The position numbers and the translations under genes were made by a program. A model generated the notes under the pieces. The model worked only from the letters and a program-made list of their open reading frames with translations. It was not told where the DNA came from and did no database searches. A DNA stretch of 64,000 nucleotides from Thecaphora thlaspeos. Taxonomy: Eukaryota; Basidiomycota; Ustilaginomycetes; Urocystidales; Glomosporiaceae. Below, one piece after another: positions 20,137 to 30,611 of this stretch (position 1 is its first letter; each line of letters starts with the position of its first letter). The stretch covers positions 744,001-808,000 of the forward strand of contig UWYS01000002.1 of assembly GCA_900291925.1 (NCBI GenBank). The letters run 5' to 3'.

Positions 20137-23100
20137 CTACCAGCGTCTGACAGCCCGAGGGGCAGCCTGGCCACCCTCGTCCTCTTCTTCCTCCTCTTCG
20201 AGGTGGGCCGTGAGGCCGTAGTTGGGGCGATAGCCGCCAAAGCCGTACAGGCTGCCCATGCTGGGGCTCGCATAGTTGGAGCCGCGCGACGACGAGGGCG
20301 ACGTCGTTGGCGACGTCGGCGTCGACTCGATCGTGCTGGTGGAGAGCGACTTGGTGATAGACGCCTTGGCGCCACCAGAGTCGGGCCCGCGCATGCGAGG
20401 CGTCCAGACCATCGTCGGCGTGTGGTCAGCGTCACCGATGTCGTGACTGTTCTCGTTGCCGCCGCCAAGCGTCGGCTCGGTGTCGCTGTCCGAGTCGGCC
20501 GCCTCGGTCTGCGCGAGCGTAAACTGGCCGGCGCCGAATGACGCGTCGGTGTCGCTCCCGTTCGACCGATCGTTGTAAAAGCGTCTGGACGGCTGGCGTG
20601 ACAGCGAGTCGTACACGTCGAGCTCCATAAGGAAGCTGTCGACCACAGGCGCATCGCCGCCGGCACGTTGGGCGTCGCTCGAGAATGTGCGCGAGACGGC
20701 AGACGACATCGACTCGCGGGCGTCGGTGTGGGCGAGATCGCGGCGCTTGACGTCTCCGCTCTGCTTCCAATGAGGGTGCGAGGGATCGGCCTCGGCCGAG
20801 TCAAGATCGCTGCCGGACCGGTGACTCTGCACGGACTCGGGAGCCTCCGGCATCGCGCGACCGTTGGGCGGAGACCTGTGCGCACTGTTGGGGCCGTCGG
20901 GTTGAGCCGTCTGGCCCTGTCGATTCGCGGTGGCCTCCGTTTCGGCTCTGCGTGACGGCTCCCCTGTGTCGCTCGAAGATGGCGGCGCCTGAGTCTTTAC
21001 CTGAGACGGGGCTTGGGCCTGGGTCTGCGCCCTGACGCTGCCTGCGAGGTTGCCACCCGACTGGCGCTGTCTTAGCATGATCCGCGACTGGAAGTTCGAG
21101 AGCGGCGTCGGCGAGCGCGGGCCCGTCCGAGACTGCAAAGACGACTGCGACAGGGCTCGATCCGATAGCGCCTTGGAGATGGCGGCTGCAGGGACAGCTG
21201 GAGGTCGGTCCGACGAAAACGACGAGATCGACGAGCTCTTGGACACGCCGCGGTATTCGCCACTGGCAAACGTGTCAGAGCCCGGCGGCGACGACCTCGA
21301 AGAAGAGCCGACGCGCGGCGTCTCGAACGCATCGGTCGAGTCAGTGGGGCTGAGGTAGGCACGGTTGCTCGACGTCGCAGCAGCAGTGACGGTCGCCGCC
21401 TCTGCCGGTGGTACGGGTGTTGACAGCTCTGAGCGATCAACACCCGAGTAGAAGGACCGGTTGCTCGATTCCATCGAGGGCGGCCGTGCCGAACTGTACG
21501 ACTGGTGGTGACGCGACTCGTAGCTGATCTTTCGCATGATCGACAGCGACCGTCCCTGGTTTCTGTCGCGGACCGAGTTGAACGTGTGTGAAAGATCAGC
21601 CACGCTGTTGGAGCTCGGGAGCGACGCCTGCGAGCGGCTACTCTTGAGGCGCGATCCGGGCAAGCGGCTCCAGAGCGACAGCCGAGTGAACTTGTTGACG
21701 CCCTGCAGCGCGCTCAGTGACCCGGCCGCAGAAGGTGCAGAACTCAGCGACGACGGCGTACCGGCCAGCTGCTGGGCCTTTTCCTTGGCCTCCTTTTTCT
21801 TCTGCTTGGACCGGCCAAACGATCGCCCAGTGCCGTTCCGATTGCCGCCCGCGAGCGTCGCGAGGCGGGCGGTTGCTTCGGCGGTGCTCGGCGGCGGCTT
21901 GGGCGACTTGAGCGACAGATCGCAACCGGCCTGCGCCAAAATTCTGGGGACGTCGAGGTGGCCATCTGCGGTCGTCATGCGATGGGTGAAGGAGCACTGC
22001 AGGCCCGGACCGAGGATGAAGTCGCCGCCGAGCAGCTTCATGTCGCCGGGGCTGCAGATAGGCATGTCGAAGAGGCCTTTCTTGATCGCGACCAGAATGG
22101 CCTTTGTCATACCGAGCTGGGCGTAGTCGGGGCGAGCGCACACTGTGGCGAGGGCGGAGACGGGTCACAAAAGAGGGCCAACAAGTCAGCACCTCGCTCC
22201 CCTCGGACGGACGGCGACAGACGTTCGAGATAGGCGCTACAGCGTACTCACCGGGACTGGCCTCGTTGGTGCGCATCGTCATCCTGAGCGCGCGGTAGAT
22301 GTTGCGCATGGGATCGGCATACATCTTGAAAGGGACCTCCATCACCTGCTTGTACGACTTCATGATCTGCCAGTCACCCTGACCGACGATGATGAGGTCC
22401 ATGTTGGCCGCCTTCAGAGGCAGAGGGTCGATCTTCTTGAGCGACATGGCAAACTGCTGGCAGAAGCCGCACCACCAGTGCCGCAGGAAGCAGACGAGCG
22501 TCCGCCGCGCCTTGAACAGGTCGCCGAAGACCACCTGCTCACCCTCCTCATCGTACAGCGTGCACTGGGACGCCTCGAAGAGCTGCAGCATCGAAGGCGG
22601 GTGGATTGAGTACGAGCCGGCGGGTGGAGCGTCGATGGTGCTAGCCCGTGCCGCCTCCTTGATCCGTAGCGAGGCAGAGGCTTGTAGCTTGGCATCACTG
22701 GGCCTTGCGTGGCCGCCGCCACCACGGACACTGTCGGGCCGCGTCGCCGGCGCCGGCTCTGAATCGACCGATTCCTTTGGCTTGGGGCCACCGTGGCCCT
22801 TGGCTCGCTCCGTAACATGCACCTCCTCCTCGAGCTCCCAACCCACGGATTGGGCTGGATCGGCCGCTTTCTGTGCGGCGATGCCGGAGAAACCCTTTAG
22901 GCCGAGGGGCGTCTTTGGACGCTGGCCAGCACCGCTCTTCAGGTCGTGACTGATCGCCTTGGCCTCGCGGTTGAGGGCGACCAGGTTAGGGACGGACGGC
23001 GGCAGCTTCTCCTCCAGCTCGGCCTTGGTCGTCGTGGGGTCGTCGAACACGAACTGCTGGCCCTCGACCTCGAGAAAGGCGGGGACGTCGTCGCGGCTCC

Positions 23101-25447
23101 AGCCCTGGCGGAAGGGGCCCGTGGCCCTGGACGGAGCAGTCGAGGGTCGCTTTAGGTTGACCCGCGACCGAGCGCGACCCTTCATGACGGGGGCCTGAGT
23201 ATTGTCTGGCTTGAGCGAGGCGTCCTTCGCGTCGAGGTCCGTCTGCCCCTCTTCGGCGGGCGACGGCTCGACGCTCTCTGCCGCGACGTCGCCGTTGATC
23301 AGGCTCCTCTGACTAAGAGGGGCGAACGAGATCGCCTTGAGCTCCGACTGCGGGGCCGCCTGCGCCGTTGACGGTCGGATCCTACGGCTGGGTCGCATCG
23401 GCCTGGACGATGACGTTGACGAAGACGTTCGCGTGTCTTTCGACGCTTCCCACAGCTTCTCAGCCTTCATCTGGTCCATTCTGGCCTGGGCGGCCTCCTG
23501 CGCCTTTCGCATGAAGTCAGAATCGCTGGGGGTGCGATTGTGGGCGATGTGCTGCACCTGTGGGATCGTAGGAGTCTGATCGGGATCTTCCGACGACGAC
23601 GCTCCCACTATCGCCGCTTGGCGCTCCTCGCCGAGGGCTGCCTGCGTAAATCCGGGCGAGGTGGGTGGCGCGGCCTCTACGGTCACAAGGCGGCTGCCGG
23701 AGAGGTCGAAGCTGGTGCCAATAGGCGACTTGACAGAGGCCGAGGCCGACACGAACGAATATAGGCTGGCGTTGTCGCCATGCGGCGAGGGGACGGGCTT
23801 CCTCCGGATCCTGTACGTCGAGCCAGAGTCGGCGGAAGCTGTCGAACTCGCGCTCTCTCGTCGCAGGGCGGGGTCCAGGCTGGCCCAGTCCTGCGAGCGG
23901 CTCGGCGGCCTGTCCGAAGTGCTGCTCCCGCGCCGGTCCTGCGACTGCCTCGGCGCCGGCGCCAGCAGCTCTACGGCGGTCGGTGCCGGAACGTGCGCCG
24001 AGGAGAACGCGGCCGACATAGGCTGTTCCCCTGCCTCGGAACTTTTTGCGATCACAGAGGAAGGCGGCGAGGACGGCCGCGACGGGGGCCCTCGGTAGGT
24101 ATCATCGTCGCCCTCGCGCACAGCGACAGGTGCATCGCTCGCTGCTTCGTGATTGCTGGTTTCCGCAGTGGGTGCGGATGACGACGTCGCTGCGTGTTCT
24201 GCCCGAGCGGCTGCTTCCTCTATGAACGCGTCCGAAGACTTTGGTGCAGCGCCCGCCGCCTCCGCCAGGACCCCGGTCGAGGCGCCCCTTGCTGCGAATT
24301 CCAGAGGAGAATCCGCCTTACCGGATACCGCTCGCTGCGCTACATCCTCATTCGGCGCGGACGTTTCTGCTGCTGCTCCTGCTGCCTTCGATACTGCGTC
24401 ATCTGTACTCTGCAGCACCTCCACGTCCAGTTCCGCCTCCTCCTCTGGCGAAGGCAGGGAGCTTCTGGTGCTGCTGCTCCGTCTTGGCCTCTCGTGGATG
24501 TCGCCTTCGCTCATCCTCTTGACCGGCGTCGAGCCGAAGCTCGAAGCGTCGAGGCTGGTGCTGGTAAAGACGGGTATCGTCTGGCCGTTGCGATACTCGC
24601 CCAGGAAGCTGCTGTGCCTCCTCGACGATGAAGATGACGACGTTGACGTCGACATGCCGCCGCTGGAACGCGAAAGCGACGACAGGTAGGTATGCGACGA
24701 GTCGCTTAGGGCCTCGCCGCTGCCTCCGCCTCCGCCACCGTCACCGCCGCGACGGATCCACGAGGCCCGCTTCGAGGCCGGCGCGGCCGCCGAACTGATG
24801 GTGAGCTCGCGCAGGCCACCTCCTGGGCTGATCCCTTCCTTGCGAGCGCTGAGGTCGAAAAAGGCGGGCGCCGACTCGGGCGTCTTCGGAGAGGACGAAG
24901 GGTCGTCGTAGTGGACCGGGGCAGTACCGGGACGCTTCCTACGGGTTCGTGGAGTGAGGCCGCCAGCCACCGACCCAGAGGTGGAGCTTCCATTCCATGA
25001 CCCTGAAGCGCCGAGCTCGGTGATGCCACGCCTCTCTTGCAGCTTCTGCTCAAAGACCAGCTGACTCCTCCGACTGGGAAGCGCGGGCGCCGAAGTCCTA
25101 GCGGCGGGGAAGGCTGTGGCGGCGGTGGCAGAGCGTCGGCTGATACCGAGGCCGACGGTCTCGTGGTCGCTGACGCTCCTCGACATCAGTGTCGCCGCCG
25201 GTCCGTCGTCGTCGCTGGTGTGTCCTGCAGATGGCGAGGCCGGCAGCCTCCTCAAGCTGAGGCCTGCCTCCATGCTGTCGTTGGGGACGATCATCTCCTG
25301 GGTGTCGATGGACTGTATCGACCAGCGTCGTATGGCGGAAATGATCGAGCCCGAGGGCAGCGGTAGAGCGCGCGGGGATACTGGCGGTGAGGCGTCGAGC
25401 ATGGGGCTACCGGAGAAGCTCGGCGAACGGAGGTAGGCGATGGTCAT
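20137..25447 (-). CDS. Very long disordered protein with AhpC/TSA_2 (thioredoxin-fold) domain
   Basis: Two exons, 25447-22252 and 22142-20137, joined by a 109-nt intron inside the conserved domain (EASPVCARPDYAQLGM). The product is 1733 residues. About the first 940 residues are Ser/Pro/Ala-rich and predicted disordered. The folded domain follows (roughly residues 940-1165): MLQLFEASQCTLYDEEGEQV, FLRHWWCGFCQQFAMSL with a CxxC near residue 992, LIIVGQGDW, 'VPFKMYADPMRNIYRALRM', FDMPICSPGDMKLLGGDFIL. This matches the fungal AhpC/TSA_2 family (PF13911), peroxiredoxin-like proteins. The ~560-residue tail is again Ser-rich, with an acidic LEEEEEEDEGG stretch near the end. The enzyme activity and the role of the tails are unknown. 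An in-frame ATG at 25525 is an alternative start. Confidence 0.82.
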
Positions 25448-28052
25448 ACTTCGCGGACGTCGGCGGCGTTCTGGCACGGGCACCGACTGACGGACACACA
25501 CTGCGGCCGCCTTCTGCTGCCACACGGAGGTCGTCGAGCCCGAGACTGCTCTCCCTATGTATCCTGTCCCCCGTCCGGCCTCTAGCTGAACTGGACGACG
25601 GAGGGTGGCGCTCGATAAGGGTCGAAGTTCTCTTGCCCCTCGGGATGCCGGGCCGCGTGGGGGTGTTGCCCAGTGATTGTTGTCGGAGGATCTTTCCGCT
25701 CGATCGAACGAGTTCCGCCTGTCGAGCAGCTGGACGACGGAACAAGAACGTACCAGGGTTTTATTGTGACGCGGATGTAGCGCCGGATAAGGTGGGGAAG
25801 GTGGGACGGACTGCGGTCACAAGAGTTGTGCGACCACCTCGTGACGGGCGGATGCTGGCCAGCGGCGAGGGGGGGCCCACAGATCGAATCGCAGTTGTTG
25901 CGGCTGCGTCGGGATGCGAGACGGTCGCGGTGGGGACGTAAGCAGAGATGGAGCTGATGATGACTGAGGGCCAGAGTCGTGGTACTGGCAGGCGTCACTA
26001 GAGGGGAACAACGGGCGAGTGAAAGCGAAGGGTGGTGGTTGGAAGACGACGATGTCAGACCAAGAGAAGGGTGCGGGACTAGGTCGGGGCGAGGGCGAGG
26101 TGTGTCAGGCCACCGTCGAGGTTGAGAGGAGGCTGTGGCGTATGGGAGGACAGGGGCGCCTCTTTTGCGTCTGGACTTTCGGTCGTTGTCGGTAGAACCT
26201 CACGGTCCGTCTGGACATGTGGGTGGAGCGAGACAAGCGGGCAGGCAAGGAGTGGAGCCTAAGGGGAAGGGGAAGGGGGAGGAGAACAAGGAGGATTAGG
26301 AGATGGCGGCGGCTGCTGTACCGAGAAAGAGGGGGGAGGGAAGGGTGGAAAGGCGGGAGGCTGGATGCAATCTGGTCGAAGTGTGGAAATGGAAAGTTCG
26401 ACGGAGGCTGCACAACCATGTCCAGCTCAGCCCAGCGCCGCCCTGCCACTTGCCCCGCTGCTGCTCTGGAGGAAGCTGCACAAGGCACAGGCCGGCACAG
26501 CCAGAGTGTGAGTGTACGAGAGTCTACATAGTAATCCAGATCTGTAAGGCACACGCAAGCTGCGCGAGGCAGGCCCGGTGGGAGAGGTGGGACCCAAGGC
26601 GGCCACTCGCAGCCAACCACACATGGCCTCGCTCCACCGCGCATTGCCATAAGAAATGACTATGTAAGTACAATACCCTGTCAAAAGCAGGCATGCCACC
26701 TTTACCGGAGGGAGTCTTACGGGTGTGTGCTGTAGAGCGTCTGTCTGAGCCGCTCGCCTTTTCTCTCGAAAGCCCTGCCCGCCCTAGTTAGCTCAACTTT
26801 CTCGAAGCCACCGCCACTGTCTCGCCCCGTTCGATATCGTCGGCCGGCCTTTGCAAGTCAGGGCGGGACCCTGTCTCTCGTGTCTCTACCCGCAACGTCG
26901 ACCACATCTTACCGCTCCGTTGCGGCGCGGCGCGCGCCCCCCGCTCATCGGCGGCGCGTAGCTACATACATAGGTGGCTACAGCGCACGGCTCCTGACGA
27001 GATAGTCATCGATCGCTGCGACGGCCGCATCCGTTCGACCCTTCGCGTTCGTCCCATCGTCTCTCGACTGTCCGGAACTAGAGGAGGGTGAGAGAAAAAG
27101 GCCAGAGACGATGGGAAAGAAAAGGGAACAATGGGAAGAGATCAGCCATGCAGCAGCTTCAGCGCGAACACCCAGCAGCATGCGACCAACCCCCTTGCCG
27201 TCTTCCTGTACTGTACCTCTTCTCTCAGCAAGGAGGTGTTTCGAGGAATCGAATACGCCATCTTCCACAATCGTTCGTCGGCGTCGTCTTCATTGTCGTC
27301 GTCCAACTTCCGCAGTCACCGCCAGCCACCGCCAGTACAGATAAGTCAGACGGGCAGACGCACGGCCACCCGGCTACCCGTCAAAGCAGCAGCGGAGGAT
27401 CCGAGCGAAAGGATCCTGACATCCCCGCGTGCATGCGGAAGTAAGTACAGTACTTACCTACTGTTCGTACTGTATGTCGTGTTCGTCGAGCTCCGCCCGC
27501 TCAGTCGATATCCGTGCCTAAGTTAATTCTCAGCTCCGTCGTCTTGAAGTCCGTCCGCTGGACCCTTGCCTCGCACCCTCTATGGCCGCTCTTGCTGCGC
27601 AACGAGCCACACGGGTGCCGCGATCGCTAGAGCTACGCTTCCAAGCGTCACGGGAAGAAGGGCCTGTAGGTCAGTCATGAGTACGGAACCATGAATAGGA
27701 GAGCCAAGCATGCCGACTTTCGCTTGTTCGTCTCTGCCCAATGCACTGAGCCAAACCCATCATCGTCTTTCTACACTGGTTACGCGATGGTGCGCTTGGC
27801 ATGACACTGCAGTACGCTGCTCTGTCGACGGAGCCGTTGCATCTTCTGGTCGTGCCCGTTGCCAAGCAGCGATCAAGCAGCGGTACGTCGAATGGTGACG
27901 AAAGGCTCCGCGAGAGATAACGGGGGGGTTGCCAGGCGAGATGCGTTTGTTTGCGATACCGTTTCTGGTGTAACAAAACGCGACAACGGAGACGCTCTCG
28001 AATATAAATGTGCGGGTCGTCGTACCTCGACCGAGTACAGCACAGATCCTTC
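25448..28052. other. Gene-poor region upstream of the AhpC/TSA_2 gene
   Basis: About 2.6 kb without a gene I can support. The first part must hold the promoter of the AhpC/TSA_2 gene. Purine-rich stretches occur at 26220-26350. TAC/GTA-rich palindromic blocks occur at 26659-26675 and 27440-27475 ('gtaagtacagtacttac' and 'gtactgtatg'). A weak minus-strand frame at 27268-26978 ends in a plausible peptide (TDAAVAAIDDYLVRSRAL) but has no credible full gene model. Confidence 0.4.
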
Positions 28053-28060
28053 TTATTGAA
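28053..28060 (+). repeat. 8-bp flanking direct repeat, left copy
   Basis: TTATTGAA immediately outside the left arm of the inverted-repeat element. The right copy is TTATTAAA at 28652-28659 (7 of 8 matching). Confidence 0.6.
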
Positions 28061-28651
28061 GGGAATTGATAAAACGACCCCTTTTCGATATCGCGACCCC
28101 CCTTTTTGGCCCGATCACATCTCGATCCCGATAGGTAACGGCTTCGGGCTGACCTCGCATGGGATTCGCCTTTTGGGCCAGACTTGGTTGACTTTTGAGC
28201 GCTCTTCGTCTTTGAGCCACCCCCGCTCTCCTTCCTGGCCTTGTTACCCTTCTTGGTGGCATTGGTACGCGGCATTGGTACGCAAATTGGCTGCGTTCCT
28301 GGCAGGCCTCGTGCCAATCTTGGGCTCAGGGGGCTTGCTGCCGGCCACACCGGTCGAAAGTCGCAAAGATCGGCGTCGCGCCGGCGGTGCGGATGCTCGA
28401 CGTGCCGTGTTTGCCTCGCCTTTGTCGTCATCGCGGTCAGAGCCCTCGCTTTCTTCATGGCTTGTTTCCTGTTCATCTGCTTCTTCCTCGGTCGGAGGGC
28501 TTGGGCTTTAGCCTCGGCTTCAGCTTGGGAGCGGGCGTGGTGGGCTTGGAGGTCGGCTTGGCCGCGCATCCGAAACGCAGCCCAAAGCCAATACCTATCG
28601 GGATCGAGATGTGATCGGGCCAAAAAAAGGGGTGTCGATTTATCAATTCCC
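28061..28651. mobile_element. 591-bp non-autonomous inverted-repeat element (MULE/hAT-like MITE)
   Basis: Both ends start GGGAATTGATAAA in inverse orientation. The arms (about 28061-28150 and 28571-28651) share a long block, GGCCCGATCACATCTCGATC followed by CCGATAGGTA, with small indels near the outer end. An 8-bp near-duplication flanks the element, the length produced by hAT or Mutator-like transposases. The interior (about 28200-28560) keeps high GC and reads on the minus strand as pieces of a charged protein in more than one frame: a Lys/Pro stretch (KPTTPAPKLKPRLKPKP), then a Glu/Asp stretch (EEEADEQETSHEESEGSD) one frame over, then a Lys/Ser stretch (KARKESGGGSKTKSAQKS). This looks like a captured or decayed gene fragment. 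There is no transposase. Confidence 0.7.
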
Positions 28652-28995
28652 TTATTAAAGGGCAGGCGGTGTTGGGCCAGGAGGCAACGAAACGGATGTA
28701 AAGCGGAGAAGCACGTTTGCAGCGACAGGCCCGGGGGCTCGGACCAAGGGACGAGCGTCGGGCCTCGCTAGGCGGGTTCGGGCTTCGCTTTTCCCGATCG
28801 TCTCCTTGGGAATAGCCCGATGCCCGATCTCTCAGCCCTGCCTCCACCTTGACTCGAGGCTAAGCTCGGCCCGACCTTGCCTTCTTCCTTCCCCTTCGCT
28901 CACCATCTGCGGCGCAACCTACGACCACCCCCACGACCCACACGGCACGACTGCCAAGTGAAACGACGAGCAGCCGGACCTCTGTAGCACACACA
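28652..28995. promoter_or_regulatory. IBA57 upstream region (starts with right copy of the 8-bp repeat)
   Basis: 28652-28659 is TTATTAAA, the right-hand target-site copy. The rest leads to the IBA57 start, ending in a CCCTTCG/CACC-rich leader. No gene seen. Confidence 0.5.
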
Positions 28996-30534
28996 ATGCG
29001 CCTGCTCTTGCGCGTCTCACGCGCTGGCATCCCGGCTACCGGAGGACCCATGGCCAGGTCCATCTCGACCGTTGCCCGGTCCACCCAAGTGGCGGCTCCA
29101 CCTCACCGACGCTCGCCCTCACACGCAGAGGCCTTCTCAGCTCGTCTTCAGCCTCGGCCTTTGAGACCACACAGCAGCCGCTACCGCCTCTACTCCACCG
29201 CGCCGACGAAGGCGACAGAGATTGCATTCAAGGGAGCCACAGTCCCGGATCGAGGGGTCGTCGAAATGAAGGGGAAAGACACCGTCAAGCTCCTCCAGGG
29301 ACTCGTCAGCAATGACGTCCGCAAGCTCGAAAAGGAAGAGGTTGACTGCGTGTTCGCTTGCTTCGGAAACCCGCAGGTGAGTGTCGTAGCTCCTCGCTAC
29401 GATTCAGACGGAGAGGGGCCGTCCCACTGACTACAAATGTGCTCGCTTCTTCCTCTTTCTCGTGCGCATTGCCAGGGTCGGATGCTGGCAGATGCTTTCA
29501 TCCACCGCCTACCGCCATCTTCAGAAGATGGAAGTCAAAGGTGGTTGCTGGACGTCGACTCCCGAACAATGTCGTCCCTGCTCTCCTTCATCAAGCGCTT
29601 CAAGCTGAGGTCCAAAGTAACGATCAAAGACGTCTCGAACGAGTGGAACGTCGTACAGATCTGGGGAGGATCCGATGGCGGATCTCTGTCGACGGATGTG
29701 CTGGGCAGCACGGACGACAGCGTCGTCTCGCGCGATGCGCGAGCTCCCGGAATGGGAGTGAGAGCAGTTGTGCGCGGCAGGCAAGGGCTGGAGGCTCTCG
29801 CCTCCTCCACCGGAGCGACAGAAGTGGACGGGACTGAGTACACTGTCCAGAGGATCCTGCACGGCGTGGCGGAAGGCGCCGTGGACTTCCCAGAGGGTTC
29901 AAGCATGCCGTTGGAGAACAACATGGACTATATGAATGGAGGTGAGTCCCCGGGTCATCGCCCGCAAGCAGCTTTCCTCCATTGCCGCACGCAGCGTGCT
30001 GACACTCTCCCCCGACCTCCCTTTTCCGCGGCCACAGTGGATTTCCGAAAAGGCTGCTACGTAGGCCAAGAGCTGACCGCCCGGACACACCACACCGGTG
30101 TCGTCCGCAAACGCCTGATGCCGCTCAGCTTCTACCTCCCTGGCACCCCTGCCCCTTCGACCCTATGCGTCGACACCAGCTTCACTACCATCCTCCCCTC
30201 GCCGCTTACCGAGGTACGCTCTAAACCCATCGTCGCCACCTCACAGGACGGAGACGGAGCAGCGGCCGTCAAGAAGCCGGCACGTGGTCGATCGGCGGGA
30301 AAATTCACGACCGGAGTGTACAATGTCGGACTAGGATGTTTGAGGCTGGAACAGGTCAAGAGGTGGCAGGATCCGACGAGCGTCGCGGCACAGCAGGGTG
30401 GGGGAGGGGAGGATGGGCTGCAATTCAGCTTCGAGAATGCAGAGGGCCAGACCATCCTGGTGAAGCCGTGGATCCCGAATTGGTGGCCCGAAGTGCCGGC
30501 TGCTAGGAGCGAGGAAGAGGGGGTCGAGTTGTAG
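28996..30534 (+). CDS. IBA57: Iron-sulfur cluster assembly factor IBA57 (CAF17), mitochondrial
   Basis: GcvT-like protein that works with ISA1/ISA2 in mitochondrial [4Fe-4S] cluster maturation, for example for aconitase and lipoate synthase. Three exons: 28996-29376, 29476-29941 and 30038-30534, giving 447 residues. A ~75-residue Arg/Ser-rich targeting peptide precedes the folded part (GRGVVEMKG-type start, LLQGLVSNDVRKL). The junction 2/3 falls directly before the family hallmark: [20 protein letters not shown], with the conserved K-G-C-Y-x-G-Q-E. The region after HTGVVRKRLMPLSF is Ser/Pro-rich and somewhat longer than in yeast. The start at 28996 (MRLLLRVSRAG) gives a good presequence. Confidence 0.93.
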
Positions 30535-30611
30535 GGCAATATGGACGCATGTCGGTCGTCGCACGCCGTGAAGACATAAAAATACAGATTCGAGGTGCAC
30601 AAGTCTTGCGT

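Noticed and set aside
26978..27310. Possible small spliced gene on the minus strand (MAYSIPRNTSLLREE..., TDAAVAAIDDYLVRSRAL)
   Set aside because: The two protein-like pieces do not join in a consistent phase with usable splice sites, and neither matches a family I know.
29870..29990. Candidate regulatory or mobile sequence between IBA57 exons 2 and 3
   Set aside because: It is an ordinary ~96-nt GT-AG intron with matching phase.
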